Assembly (NCBI GenBank): GCA_001270045.2
Contig: DF970686.1
Coordinates: 372,001 to 436,000 of the forward strand
Length of the DNA stretch: 64,000 bases
Direction: 5' to 3'
Origin: Bacteroidales bacterium 6E
Lineage (GTDB): Bacteria > Bacteroidota > Bacteroidia > Bacteroidales > Prolixibacteraceae
The notes under the pieces are model-generated. The model ran no database searches and was not told the origin of the DNA. It worked only from the letters and a program-made list of their open reading frames with translations. Each line of letters begins with the position of its first letter. Positions within the stretch are counted from its first letter, which is position 1. Shown in pieces: positions 46,371-54,604 of the stretch. A program made the translations under genes and the position numbers.

Positions 46371-48035
46371 ATGAAAGAAGTAATAATTTACTGCAAAAAT
46401 ACAGATCGAAGAGTAACTTACCCAATGGGAATTACCCTTGGCGAAATTGCACTCGACCAAAATATTCAATTAAAGACACCTGTTTGTGGAGCTCTTGTCA
46501 ATAATAAGCTCAAAGAGCTCTCATTTTCGATAGTCAAGTCGAAAAATGTGGAGTTTGTTGATATGATTCATCCTGATGGAAGAAGAATGTATATACGTTC
46601 ACTTCTTTTTGTTTTCTACGCTGCAGTGAATGAGTTGTATCCTGAAGCAAAAATGAGTATCGAACACGGTATTTCCAATGGCTATTACGCTGAAATGAAA
46701 GGGTTGGGCCGTGACCTGACAGAAACGGATATCTTTGCTATCGATCAAGCCATGAAAGAAATTATCCGCAAGGATTATCCATTTGAAAAACTGGGTCTTC
46801 CAACCGAAGAGGCTGTTGCAATGATCAGGGTACAGGGTTTGGAAAGCAAGGCAAACTTGTTTGAGCAACAAGGTACATTGTACAGTTTTTTATATAGGAT
46901 GAATGGACTTGTCAATTATTTCTATGGTCATTTGCTTCCATCAGCCGGGTACATTACTAATTTTGGCCTGGAGTTATATTATGAGGGGTTATTGTTAAAA
47001 GTTCCACACCCCGATGATTATAAAACACTTCAGGATTCTTTACGCCAGAATAAGCTTTTTAGCATTTACCAGGAGCATAAGGATTGGGCTGAAATCCTGC
47101 AAGTTGCCACCATATCGGATCTCAACCGATTTATACTGAATGGGAAGGCAGGTGATATTATAAAGATATCGGAAGCGCTTCATGAAAAAAAGATTGCAGA
47201 GATTGCCAATAGGATTTCCCAAAGTCGGGATACCGTAAAGTTGGTACTGGTGGCAGGACCTTCCTCATCAGGGAAAACAACTTTTAGTAAAAGGTTGGGG
47301 GTTCAGTTGGCTGTAAATGGATTGTGGCCTCTTCAGATATCGCTTGATGATTATTTTGTCGATAGAGAGCATACTCCGCATGATGAGAACGGTGAGTACG
47401 ATTTTGAAGCCCTTCATGCAATCGATGTTTCCTTTTTTAATGCACAATTGTTGGATTTGCTGGATGGTAAACGGGTTAATGTCCCGAAATTCAATTTTTT
47501 AACGGGTCAAAGGTACTTTGACGGACATTATCTGGAACTCAAACCAGGCCATGTCTTAATTATTGAAGGGATACATGGATTAAATCCTGATTTGCTTCCC
47601 GTGATAGATCCTTCACTGACCTATAAAATCTTTATTTCAGCTCTTACCCAGGTTTCTGTTGATGAACACACCCATATTTCCACTTCAGATAACCGTTTGA
47701 TCAGAAGAATGATCCGTGACAGTAAATATAGGGGATATCCAGCCCATGAGACCATTAAAAGATGGCCTCTGGTAAGAAAGGGTGAGGAACGGAATATATT
47801 TCCCTTTCAGGAGAATGCTGATATAATGTTTAACTCAGCCACACTTTATGAGTTGGCGGTTTTAAAAAAATATGCCGAACCGCTGCTACTGTCAGTTACT
47901 GAAAATAAGGATGAATATTCTGAATCTACAAGATTGCTTAAGTTCCTATCCTATTTCAAGCCAATGGATGATAGTGAAATCCCTCCGACTTCCCTTCTTC
48001 GGGAATTTCTTGGAGGAAGCAGCTTTACCTATTGA
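46371..48035 (+). CDS. Nucleoside (uridine) kinase with N-terminal TGS/threonyl-tRNA synthetase-like domains
   Basis: 554 residues. About residues 1-65 form a TGS-like domain (VTYPMGITLGEIALDQNIQLKTPVCGALVNNKL). Residues 70-200 resemble the second additional domain of threonyl-tRNA synthetase (SIEHGISNGYYAEMKG). The C-terminal part is a phosphoribulokinase/uridine kinase: P-loop VAGPSSSGKTTFSKRL near residue 291, SLDDYFVDREHTPHDENGEYDFEALHAID, and VLIIEGIHGLN. This architecture occurs in firmicute and Bacteroidota proteins annotated as nucleoside kinases; the substrate is not certain. A strong terminator follows. Confidence 0.88.
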   Translation: MKEVIIYCKNTDRRVTYPMGITLGEIALDQNIQLKTPVCGALVNNKLKELSFSIVKSKNVEFVDMIHPDGRRMYIRSLLFVFYAAVNELYPEAKMSIEHGISNGYYAEMKGLGRDLTETDIFAIDQAMKEIIRKDYPFEKLGLPTEEAVAMIRVQGLESKANLFEQQGTLYSFLYRMNGLVNYFYGHLLPSAGYITNFGLELYYEGLLLKVPHPDDYKTLQDSLRQNKLFSIYQEHKDWAEILQVATISDLNRFILNGKAGDIIKISEALHEKKIAEIANRISQSRDTVKLVLVAGPSSSGKTTFSKRLGVQLAVNGLWPLQISLDDYFVDREHTPHDENGEYDFEALHAIDVSFFNAQLLDLLDGKRVNVPKFNFLTGQRYFDGHYLELKPGHVLIIEGIHGLNPDLLPVIDPSLTYKIFISALTQVSVDEHTHISTSDNRLIRRMIRDSKYRGYPAHETIKRWPLVRKGEERNIFPFQENADIMFNSATLYELAVLKKYAEPLLLSVTENKDEYSESTRLLKFLSYFKPMDDSEIPPTSLLREFLGGSSFTY

Positions 48036-48085
48036 TTATTCGAAAATAAATATTGACTAACGATTGTATATCAATTAAATCCATA

Positions 48086-48139
48086 ATTAAATCAACCCAG
48101 ATCGAGAATATCATCCTGGGTTGATTTAATACTATTTTT
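48086..48139. terminator. Long hairpin terminator between nucleoside kinase and perR
   Basis: A 15-bp perfect stem ATTAAATCAACCCAG (48086-48100) / CTGGGTTGATTTAAT (48116-48130) with a 15-nt loop is followed by ACTATTTTTC. It is between convergent genes, so it may act in both directions. Confidence 0.85.
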
Positions 48140-48206
48140 CAGGGGGATTGAAATGTCAGCTTAAAAGCTGTTTGGTCAAATACCAGATCAGTAAGGTACA
48201 AGAAAT

Positions 48207-48617
48207 CTAATTAGTAAATTTTCCGACTATCTGAACATTCACGTCCTCGACGATAAAATTCGGAATCTTTCTGGATTTCATGAAATCTATCAGAATCTTG
48301 TTAAGTTCTTCATCATAAAAGTCCTCAATCCTGTTGGAAACGCTGCTGTGCAAGTGATGATGCATTGTCGTGTCAGCGTCGTAACGCATAACATCGTCAT
48401 CTGTCTTGATTCTAGTGATAATACCCTTTTGGACAAATGAATCCAGGGTGTTATATACGGTGCCAAGAGCGATATTCGGACTCTTCCTCTTGATGTACTC
48501 AATGATTGTATCAGCACTCGGATGATTTTTCATCTTCACGATTGCCTCATAAACTGCTATTCGTTGGGGGGTAACTTTTAGGCCATTTTCTGTTAATAGA
48601 TCACGAATGTTTTTCAT
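48207..48617 (-). CDS. PerR-like Fur-family peroxide-responsive repressor without structural cysteines
   Basis: 136 residues. Winged helix: LKVTPQRIAVYEAIV and NIALGTVYNTLDSFVQKGII. The five regulatory-metal ligands of PerR align as H32, D80, H86, H88 and D99 (NHPSAD, RYDADTTMHHHLH, RIEDFYD); the Asp at the last place is PerR-like, Fur has Glu. No cysteine occurs in the whole protein, so the CxxC zinc sites of classical PerR are absent (Ser instead), as in some Bacteroidota homologues. A near-perfect PerR box abuts its own -7 box (48656-48678). It is divergent from the superoxide dismutase gene. Confidence 0.9.
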   Translation of the reverse strand: MKNIRDLLTENGLKVTPQRIAVYEAIVKMKNHPSADTIIEYIKRKSPNIALGTVYNTLDSFVQKGIITRIKTDDDVMRYDADTTMHHHLHSSVSNRIEDFYDEELNKILIDFMKSRKIPNFIVEDVNVQIVGKFTN

Positions 48618-48655
48618 TGAATAAATTGGTAAGAAATATACATTAAAAAGGAAAA

Positions 48656-48663
48656 CAAAGATA
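48656..48663 (-). promoter_or_regulatory. Candidate -7 box of perR
   Basis: On the minus strand TATCTTTG matches TAnnTTTG exactly, 38 nt upstream of the perR ATG and directly adjacent to the PerR box. Confidence 0.5.
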
Positions 48664-48678
48664 TTATATTAATTATAA
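48664..48678. promoter_or_regulatory. PerR box, probable autoregulatory operator
   Basis: On the minus strand TTATAATTAATATAA matches the PerR consensus TTATAATnATTATAA at 13 of 14 defined bases. It lies just upstream of the -7 box, where a bound repressor would block polymerase. Confidence 0.6.
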
Positions 48679-48921
48679 GTATCCAAGTATCAGGATTTTT
48701 CATATAAAATCATTTTGTTATTCCTTTTCTTATTGAACACTTATTCACTGAGGATTGACAAATAAATACTACTCTTATTCCGTAACCTGCCTGATAAACA
48801 ATCCCATATCTTTGATAAGCCATCTTGGCCTATATAAATGATCAAATAGTTTGGATGAACAAATTGGAATGAATAGTGTTCTGTAATTAAAGACAAATAA
48901 ATCTTTAAATACTGAAATAAT

Positions 48922-49521
48922 ATGGCATTTGAATTACCCAAACTCGATTTTGATTATGCGGCATTAGAACCGCAGATTGACGCTCGCACCATGGAAATAC
49001 ATCATACAAAGCATCATGGTGCGTATACTACCAACTTGAACGCTGCCCTTCAGGGAACTGAATGGGAAGGAAAGACAATTGATGAAATTATGGCATCAGT
49101 TTCTCAGCTATCTGTTGCTGTTCGCAATAATGGAGGTGGATATTATAACCATAACCTCTACTGGAAAATATTGACTCCAGGAGGTTCACGTGAACCTAAG
49201 GGAGTACTGCTGGATGCGATCAATGATTCATTCGGATCGGTTGACAGCTTTAAGGAAGCTTTCGTCAAAGCTGCATTGACACGTTTTGGCTCTGGTTGGG
49301 CCTGGTTGCTTCAAAGTAATGATAAGCTGGTGGTTTCGTCTACACCCAACCAGGATAATCCGTTGATGGATTTGGCTGAGGTTAAGGGTAACCCAATTTT
49401 GGGAATTGATGTATGGGAACATGCGTACTACCTTAACTATCAGAACCGAAGACCGGATTATGTAGAAGCGTTCTGGAACCTGATCAATTGGGACGAGGTT
49501 GCCAGTCGGTTTAAAGGTTAG
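48922..49521 (+). CDS. Superoxide dismutase, Fe/Mn family
   Basis: 199 residues. Metal ligands: His in [14 protein letters not shown], His in NHNLYW, Asp and His in [23 protein letters not shown]. The stretch [11 protein letters not shown] carries the Gln-Asp pair typical of Mn-type or cambialistic enzymes (Gln from the second domain), whereas Fe-type enzymes place a Gln in the first domain, where this protein has GGGYYNHN. So Mn or cambialistic use is likely, not proven. The gene diverges from perR and ends at a strong terminator. It acts in the cytoplasm. Confidence 0.94.
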   Translation: MAFELPKLDFDYAALEPQIDARTMEIHHTKHHGAYTTNLNAALQGTEWEGKTIDEIMASVSQLSVAVRNNGGGYYNHNLYWKILTPGGSREPKGVLLDAINDSFGSVDSFKEAFVKAALTRFGSGWAWLLQSNDKLVVSSTPNQDNPLMDLAEVKGNPILGIDVWEHAYYLNYQNRRPDYVEAFWNLINWDEVASRFKG

Positions 49522-49538
49522 TTGATTTTTGGTTTTTT

Positions 49539-49565
49539 CCCCGGAGTAGTGACTCCGGGGTTTTT
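49539..49565 (+). terminator. Rho-independent terminator after sod
   Basis: 9-bp stem CCCCGGAGT (49539-49547) / ACTCCGGGG (49552-49560), 4-nt loop, followed by TTTTT. Confidence 0.92.
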
Positions 49566-49621
49566 GATTTTTTAGGGGTATTTCAATAAGTTATCTCAGA
49601 AATCAATAGAACAACGTTTAA

Positions 49622-52060
49622 TTAGGGAAATATTAATTCCAGTTTGTCCCCTTTATCTAAAACGACAGAAATCATTTGATTATTCATGATTAATTCGTGC
49701 CTTTTCCTATTGATAAAACATTCGGGATTAGGCCCATAATCAGGTATTTTAATAATGAATGAGCTCTTGTTATTGGCAAAAATTTCAGCTACAGTCAGTT
49801 TTTTATCCTTCCAGGTAGCCGATGCTATACCGTTTCCCCTAACTCTCAATCCCTCAAAAGAACCCTCAGAAAATTGATCGGGAAGAGCAGGGATAAAGTT
49901 GACGAAACCTGCATGGCTTTGGATAAACATCTCTGCAATTCCAGCTGTACCACCAAAATTTCCATCAATTTGGAATGGGGGGTGAGCACAAAACATATTA
50001 GGATATGTACCTCCTTTGTTGGTATAGTTGTAATCGTTATCGTAAACAGGCTCCAAGAGGTTTTTCAACAACTGAAAAGCATGGTTGCCATCATGTAGTC
50101 TGGCCCAAAAATTTATTTTCCAGGCTCTCGACCAGCCTGTACCCCCATCTCCCCTGCGAATTAATGTTTGCTTGGCCGCTTCTGCCAGATTGGGCGTCAG
50201 TTCAGGCGTAATCTCGTTCCCCGGATGGAGCCCATACAAATGTGAAACATGCCTGTGCTGGGGTTCAGGTTCTTCATATTCCTCAAGCCATTCCATCAGT
50301 CGCCCATCACTTCCAACTTGGTTAGGCGGTAATTTTTCAATGGTTTCTGAAAGTCTGAATGCAAGTTCTTTGTCGATATTGAGGATTGATGCAGCTGTAA
50401 TTGTGTTTCGGAATAATTCGCGTATCAGTTGGTTATCCATTGTTGACCCCATGCAAATATTTACAGCCTTGCTTTTTCCCGGCATATAAAATTCGTTTTC
50501 GGGCGAGGTGGTTGGTGCAGTCACTAACCATCCTGTATTGGGATCCGTGACAAGCATATCTAAAAAAAACTCTGATGCTCCTTTTATTACTGGATAGATC
50601 TCTCTCAAATACTCAATGTCCCGGTTATAATCATAGTGCTCCCATAGATGGGCGGCTAGCCAGGCACCACCTGTATTGGTGGCTCCCCATGATGGATGTT
50701 CTCCTGGCGCCGTAAAACCCCAGATATTTGTCATCATATGTGCAACCCAGCCATTTGCGTTATAAAAAACCCTGGCAGTATTCTGTCCTGGAATTACCAG
50801 CTTCTTTGTAAATTCGATCAGGGGTTTGTGTAGTTCTGGAAGATTGGTTATTTCAGCCGGCCAATGATTCATTTGTACATTGATGTTCAGGTGATAGTCT
50901 CCATTCCAGGGAGTATTGATCGTATTTGCCCAAAGACCTTGAAGGTTAGGAGGTAAAATTTGTGCGTGTGCACTGCTGATCAGTAGGTATCTGCCATATT
51001 GGAAATATAGGTTTACAAGCCCATTATCATTTTCATCCTCGGCAAACTCGATAAGGCGTTGGTCAGTAGGTAATTCCGCTTTTAATGGATTTTCGGTTAG
51101 CGTTATTTCAGTCCTTTTAAAGAAAGATTGGTATTCTGCGATATGGTTTGATTTCAGAGACTTAAAGTCCTTGCCTATTGCTTTATCCAAGAGCTCCCTG
51201 ATATGATTTTCATGATTAGCTCTTTGAAAGTTGGTACCCATGGAAATATAAATGATTGTCTCATCGGCATCCTTGATTATCAATGATGTATCTGATGCCG
51301 AAAGTTCACCACCTACTAAAATCGGCTTAAGCATTGCCAGATATCCCATCCCATTACCATCTGTCCCATTATTGAGCTGGCCTTCCATCATTAGTGTCCC
51401 ATTATCTGTTCTGGTTTGGAATTGTCTGGGACGATCCATGGCGATTTCCAGACTGATTTTTCCCTTTTGGCTGGCACTCAATCTGATTATGGCTACGTCA
51501 TCTGTGAAGCTTGTAAAATATTCCCTGGTATACTTAATATTGTCGATAAAAAATTCAGTCTTTGCAGTTGCATCATCCAATCGCAGTTCCCTTTGATAGT
51601 TAATCGGCACTGATTCACTCTTGGATAAATATTTCAGCCTAAGATTACCAAGTGTCTCAAAGCTGCCATATGGAACCTTTGAACCATTACCATGGCCTGA
51701 TCCTGCACCTTTACAAACGAATGTCTTGTAAACCAGATCCTGGGCTTCATCATTCTTCCCTTGGAATAAAAGCCTTTGAATTTCTGGCAGATATTGTGCT
51801 GCTTCAGGGTTGTCGGCATCCTGGATACCACCTGACCAAAGGGTAATGTCATTAAGGACAAGTGTTTCATTAAAAGGTTGCCCGTCAGGCATGATACCAA
51901 TTCGGCCATTCCCAAGTGGCAATGTCTCTTCCCATCTTTGAGCTGGTTTTTTGTACCAGAGTCTGTGATTAGCTATTTTATCTTGAGTCTGATTTTTACA
52001 GGCAAGTATTGTGGAGAATAATATCAGAATACTGATGTACTTGTAAAAAGTGATCTTCAT
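49622..52060 (-). CDS. Glycoside hydrolase family 95 alpha-L-fucosidase lipoprotein
   Basis: 812 residues. Lipobox ILACKN (Cys at residue 21) predicts lipid anchoring. GH95 landmarks from N to C: LWYKKPAQRWEETLPLGNGRIGIMPDGQ, NINVQMNHWPAEITNL (two conserved Asn), TTSPENEFY (general acid Glu) and QIDGNFGGTAGIAEMF (conserved Asp). The enzyme inverts alpha-1,2-fucosyl linkages or related galactosides. No SusC/SusD pair or sulfatase adjoins, so it is outside a typical polysaccharide locus. A promoter-like TATATTTG box lies upstream on the minus strand. Confidence 0.92.
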   Translation of the reverse strand: MKITFYKYISILILFSTILACKNQTQDKIANHRLWYKKPAQRWEETLPLGNGRIGIMPDGQPFNETLVLNDITLWSGGIQDADNPEAAQYLPEIQRLLFQGKNDEAQDLVYKTFVCKGAGSGHGNGSKVPYGSFETLGNLRLKYLSKSESVPINYQRELRLDDATAKTEFFIDNIKYTREYFTSFTDDVAIIRLSASQKGKISLEIAMDRPRQFQTRTDNGTLMMEGQLNNGTDGNGMGYLAMLKPILVGGELSASDTSLIIKDADETIIYISMGTNFQRANHENHIRELLDKAIGKDFKSLKSNHIAEYQSFFKRTEITLTENPLKAELPTDQRLIEFAEDENDNGLVNLYFQYGRYLLISSAHAQILPPNLQGLWANTINTPWNGDYHLNINVQMNHWPAEITNLPELHKPLIEFTKKLVIPGQNTARVFYNANGWVAHMMTNIWGFTAPGEHPSWGATNTGGAWLAAHLWEHYDYNRDIEYLREIYPVIKGASEFFLDMLVTDPNTGWLVTAPTTSPENEFYMPGKSKAVNICMGSTMDNQLIRELFRNTITAASILNIDKELAFRLSETIEKLPPNQVGSDGRLMEWLEEYEEPEPQHRHVSHLYGLHPGNEITPELTPNLAEAAKQTLIRRGDGGTGWSRAWKINFWARLHDGNHAFQLLKNLLEPVYDNDYNYTNKGGTYPNMFCAHPPFQIDGNFGGTAGIAEMFIQSHAGFVNFIPALPDQFSEGSFEGLRVRGNGIASATWKDKKLTVAEIFANNKSSFIIKIPDYGPNPECFINRKRHELIMNNQMISVVLDKGDKLELIFP

Positions 52061-52084
52061 GTTGCCGATTTATTTCGTTTTGCA

Positions 52085-52092
52085 CAAATATA
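52085..52092 (-). promoter_or_regulatory. Candidate -7 box for the GH95 gene
   Basis: Minus-strand TATATTTG matches TAnnTTTG, 24 nt upstream of the ATG at 52060. Confidence 0.35.
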
Positions 52093-52146
52093 CAATGTGA
52101 TCGGAACATCCCTAAGAAACAAGATTTAAAGCAGATCTTCCGATGT

Positions 52147-53454
52147 CTATTTCTGCCTGAAATACACTTGAATAGGAACCCCGGAGAAGTTAAAGTTTTC
52201 CCTTATTTGGTTTTCAAGGTACCTTTTATAAGGCTCTTTGATGTACTGCGGTAAATTGGCAAAGAATGCAAAGGTAGGCGTAATTGCGGGTAATTGTGTG
52301 CAATACTTAATTTTGATATATTTCCCTTTCCAGGCAGGAGGTGGATATGCCTCAATGGCGTTTAAAAGCACTTCGTTCAATTCGGAGGTTTTAATCTTTT
52401 GCTTCCGGTTGTTATATACCTCCATGGCTGTTTCAAGTGCCCTGTGGATTCTTTGCTTTGTCATGGCCGAGATAAATATCACGGGAACATCTGTAAATGG
52501 GGCCAGCCTTTCACGGATTTCTTTCTGGAAGGCACCGGTTGTATGATTGTCCTTTTCAATCAGGTCCCATTTATTGACCAGGATTACAACTCCTTTTTTG
52601 TTACGGACAATCAGGTTAAAGATATTGACATCCTGGGCTTCGATTCCACGATCTGCATCAATCATCAGCATGCATACATCAGCTTCTTCAATAGTACGCA
52701 CTGACCTTAATACTGAATAAAACTCAAGGTCTTCTTTTACTTTTGCCTTTTTTCGGAGCCCCGCGGTATCGATGATAATGAAATCATGTCCAAATTTGTT
52801 GTATCGCGTATGAATTGCATCACGGGTTGTTCCTGCGATATCGGTAACAATATTACGGTCGGTGCCGATCAATGCATTGATGAATGAAGATTTTCCTACG
52901 TTAGGTCGCCCGACAACTGTAAATTTGGGTAAATCGGCCTCTTCATCATTGACAGGTGTATCGGGAAGCAACTTTACGACTTCATCAAGAAGATCTCCGG
53001 TACCACTTCCTGTCATTGAAGAAATTGTAAAAATCTCCCCTAACCCAAGAGAATAAAACTCTTGGGCATCAGGAACCCGATTGTTATTATCCACCTTATT
53101 GACCACGAGAATGACAGGTTTTGATGTCCGTCTAAGGATATTTGCCATGGCATCGTCCAAATCGGTAATTCCTAATTCAACATCAACAACGAATAAAATG
53201 ACATCAGATTCGTCAATAGCCAAATGGACTTGTTTCCTGATCTGTTCTTCAAAAACATCATCCGAATTCACAACATAACCTCCCGTGTCAATCACAGAAA
53301 AATCAATGCCATTCCAAAGACACTTTCCATAAATCCTATCTCTGGTTACTCCCGATACATCATCTACAATTGCCTTGCGTGATTCCACGAACCGGTTAAA
53401 AAGTGTCGATTTTCCGACATTAGGCCTTCCTACAATGGCTACTATCTTGCTCAT
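52147..53454 (-). CDS. der: GTPase Der (EngA)
   Basis: 435 residues. Two tandem GTPase domains: [14 protein letters not shown] (residue 8) with DTGGY and NKVD, then [14 protein letters not shown] (about 183) with DTAGLRKK and NKWD; a KH-like C-terminal domain follows. Der acts in 50S ribosome assembly. It lies 76 nt downstream of era in the same direction, an era-der pair. Confidence 0.96.
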   Translation of the reverse strand: MSKIVAIVGRPNVGKSTLFNRFVESRKAIVDDVSGVTRDRIYGKCLWNGIDFSVIDTGGYVVNSDDVFEEQIRKQVHLAIDESDVILFVVDVELGITDLDDAMANILRRTSKPVILVVNKVDNNNRVPDAQEFYSLGLGEIFTISSMTGSGTGDLLDEVVKLLPDTPVNDEEADLPKFTVVGRPNVGKSSFINALIGTDRNIVTDIAGTTRDAIHTRYNKFGHDFIIIDTAGLRKKAKVKEDLEFYSVLRSVRTIEEADVCMLMIDADRGIEAQDVNIFNLIVRNKKGVVILVNKWDLIEKDNHTTGAFQKEIRERLAPFTDVPVIFISAMTKQRIHRALETAMEVYNNRKQKIKTSELNEVLLNAIEAYPPPAWKGKYIKIKYCTQLPAITPTFAFFANLPQYIKEPYKRYLENQIRENFNFSGVPIQVYFRQK

Positions 53455-53530
53455 ATGATTTTTTCTGATTTAATAATTTGCACATTCATCCTATTATCGG
53501 ATTCTTTTGTGCCTTTAGTGGATAATTGGA

Positions 53531-54421
53531 TTAAGCTTCATCCGCGAAATAACCAAATTTTCGGAGTGTGCTGTCTTTTTCTCTCCATTCTTTGGCTACT
53601 TTCACATAGAGTTCCAAAAATATTTTTTTGCTAAAAAATTCTTCAGCTTCCTGCCTTGCCAAAGTTCCAACCTTTTTCAACATGGTTCCGCCTTTGCCAA
53701 TAATGATTCCTTTTTGTGAATCTCTCTCCACGAATATTATCGCCCTAATTCGGATCAATTGATCTTCTTCTTTAAATTCCTCGACCTCGACTTCAGTTGA
53801 GTAGGGTATCTCTTTCTGATAATTCAATAAGATTTTTTCCCGAATGATCTCCTGCATAAAGAACCGTTCACTTCGATCAGTAAGTTCATCCTTTGGAAAG
53901 AAAGGTGGATTTTCGGGAAGGAGCTCCAGAATGCGGTCAAACACAGGCTGAAGGTTGAATTTTTCAGTGGCAGACACTGGAAATATGGCAGATCCCGGAA
54001 ATGTACCCGTCCAATACTCATAGAGCTTGATGACTGCTTCCTGGTTTGACAGGTCAATCTTGTTGATCAAAACGATTACAGGTACATTTGATTTCCTTAT
54101 TTTTTCGATGTATTCTTGATTTTTGGATGGATCTTCCACTACGTCAGTTATATAGAGGATGATATCAGCATCGATTAATGCGGTATCGACAAACCGCATC
54201 ATGGTTTCCTGAAGTTTATAATTGGGTTTGAGAATTCCAGGTGTATCAGAATATACAATTTGAAAATCCTCACCATTGACTATACCCTTGATCCTATGCC
54301 TTGTTGTTTGCATCTTGGAAGTGATGATTGAAAGGCGCTCGCCAACCAACGCATTCATAATGGTGGATTTTCCAACATTGGGATTTCCGATGATGTTCAC
54401 AAAACCTGAGCGATGCTGCAT
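53531..54421 (-). CDS. era: GTPase Era
   Basis: 296 residues. G1 GNPNVGKSTIMNAL, G3 DTPG (SDTPGILKP), G4 NKID, G5 SATEKF, then a C-terminal KH domain with GKGGTMLKKVGTLARQEAE. Era binds the 3' end of 16S rRNA and matures the 30S subunit. First gene of an era-der unit; TATCTTTG -7 box 25 nt upstream. Confidence 0.96.
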   Translation of the reverse strand: MQHRSGFVNIIGNPNVGKSTIMNALVGERLSIITSKMQTTRHRIKGIVNGEDFQIVYSDTPGILKPNYKLQETMMRFVDTALIDADIILYITDVVEDPSKNQEYIEKIRKSNVPVIVLINKIDLSNQEAVIKLYEYWTGTFPGSAIFPVSATEKFNLQPVFDRILELLPENPPFFPKDELTDRSERFFMQEIIREKILLNYQKEIPYSTEVEVEEFKEEDQLIRIRAIIFVERDSQKGIIIGKGGTMLKKVGTLARQEAEEFFSKKIFLELYVKVAKEWREKDSTLRKFGYFADEA

Positions 54422-54446
54422 AATTTTAATTTCCTAAAAATCAGCG

Positions 54447-54454
54447 CAAAGATA
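54447..54454 (-). promoter_or_regulatory. Candidate -7 box for era-der
   Basis: Minus-strand TATCTTTG matches TAnnTTTG, 25 nt upstream of the era ATG. Confidence 0.4.
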
Positions 54455-54604
54455 GAAAAAAAGAAAGAAGGTAACCTACGAGTCAAAAATGACGTTATAG
54501 AAATATGCCAGGATTTCTGCGATCAGTTCATGAGATATTTGGCCACAAGCTGATATTTTGCTATTTTCAAGGTGTTTTTCTATTTAACAATAATCGTGTA
54601 ATCA

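Larger units (their letters stand above)
48618..48921. other. Divergent intergenic region perR / sod (304 nt)
   Basis: AT-rich region holding the perR promoter and PerR box near 48656-48678. The sod promoter must lie further right; I could not locate a convincing box for it. Confidence 0.5.
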
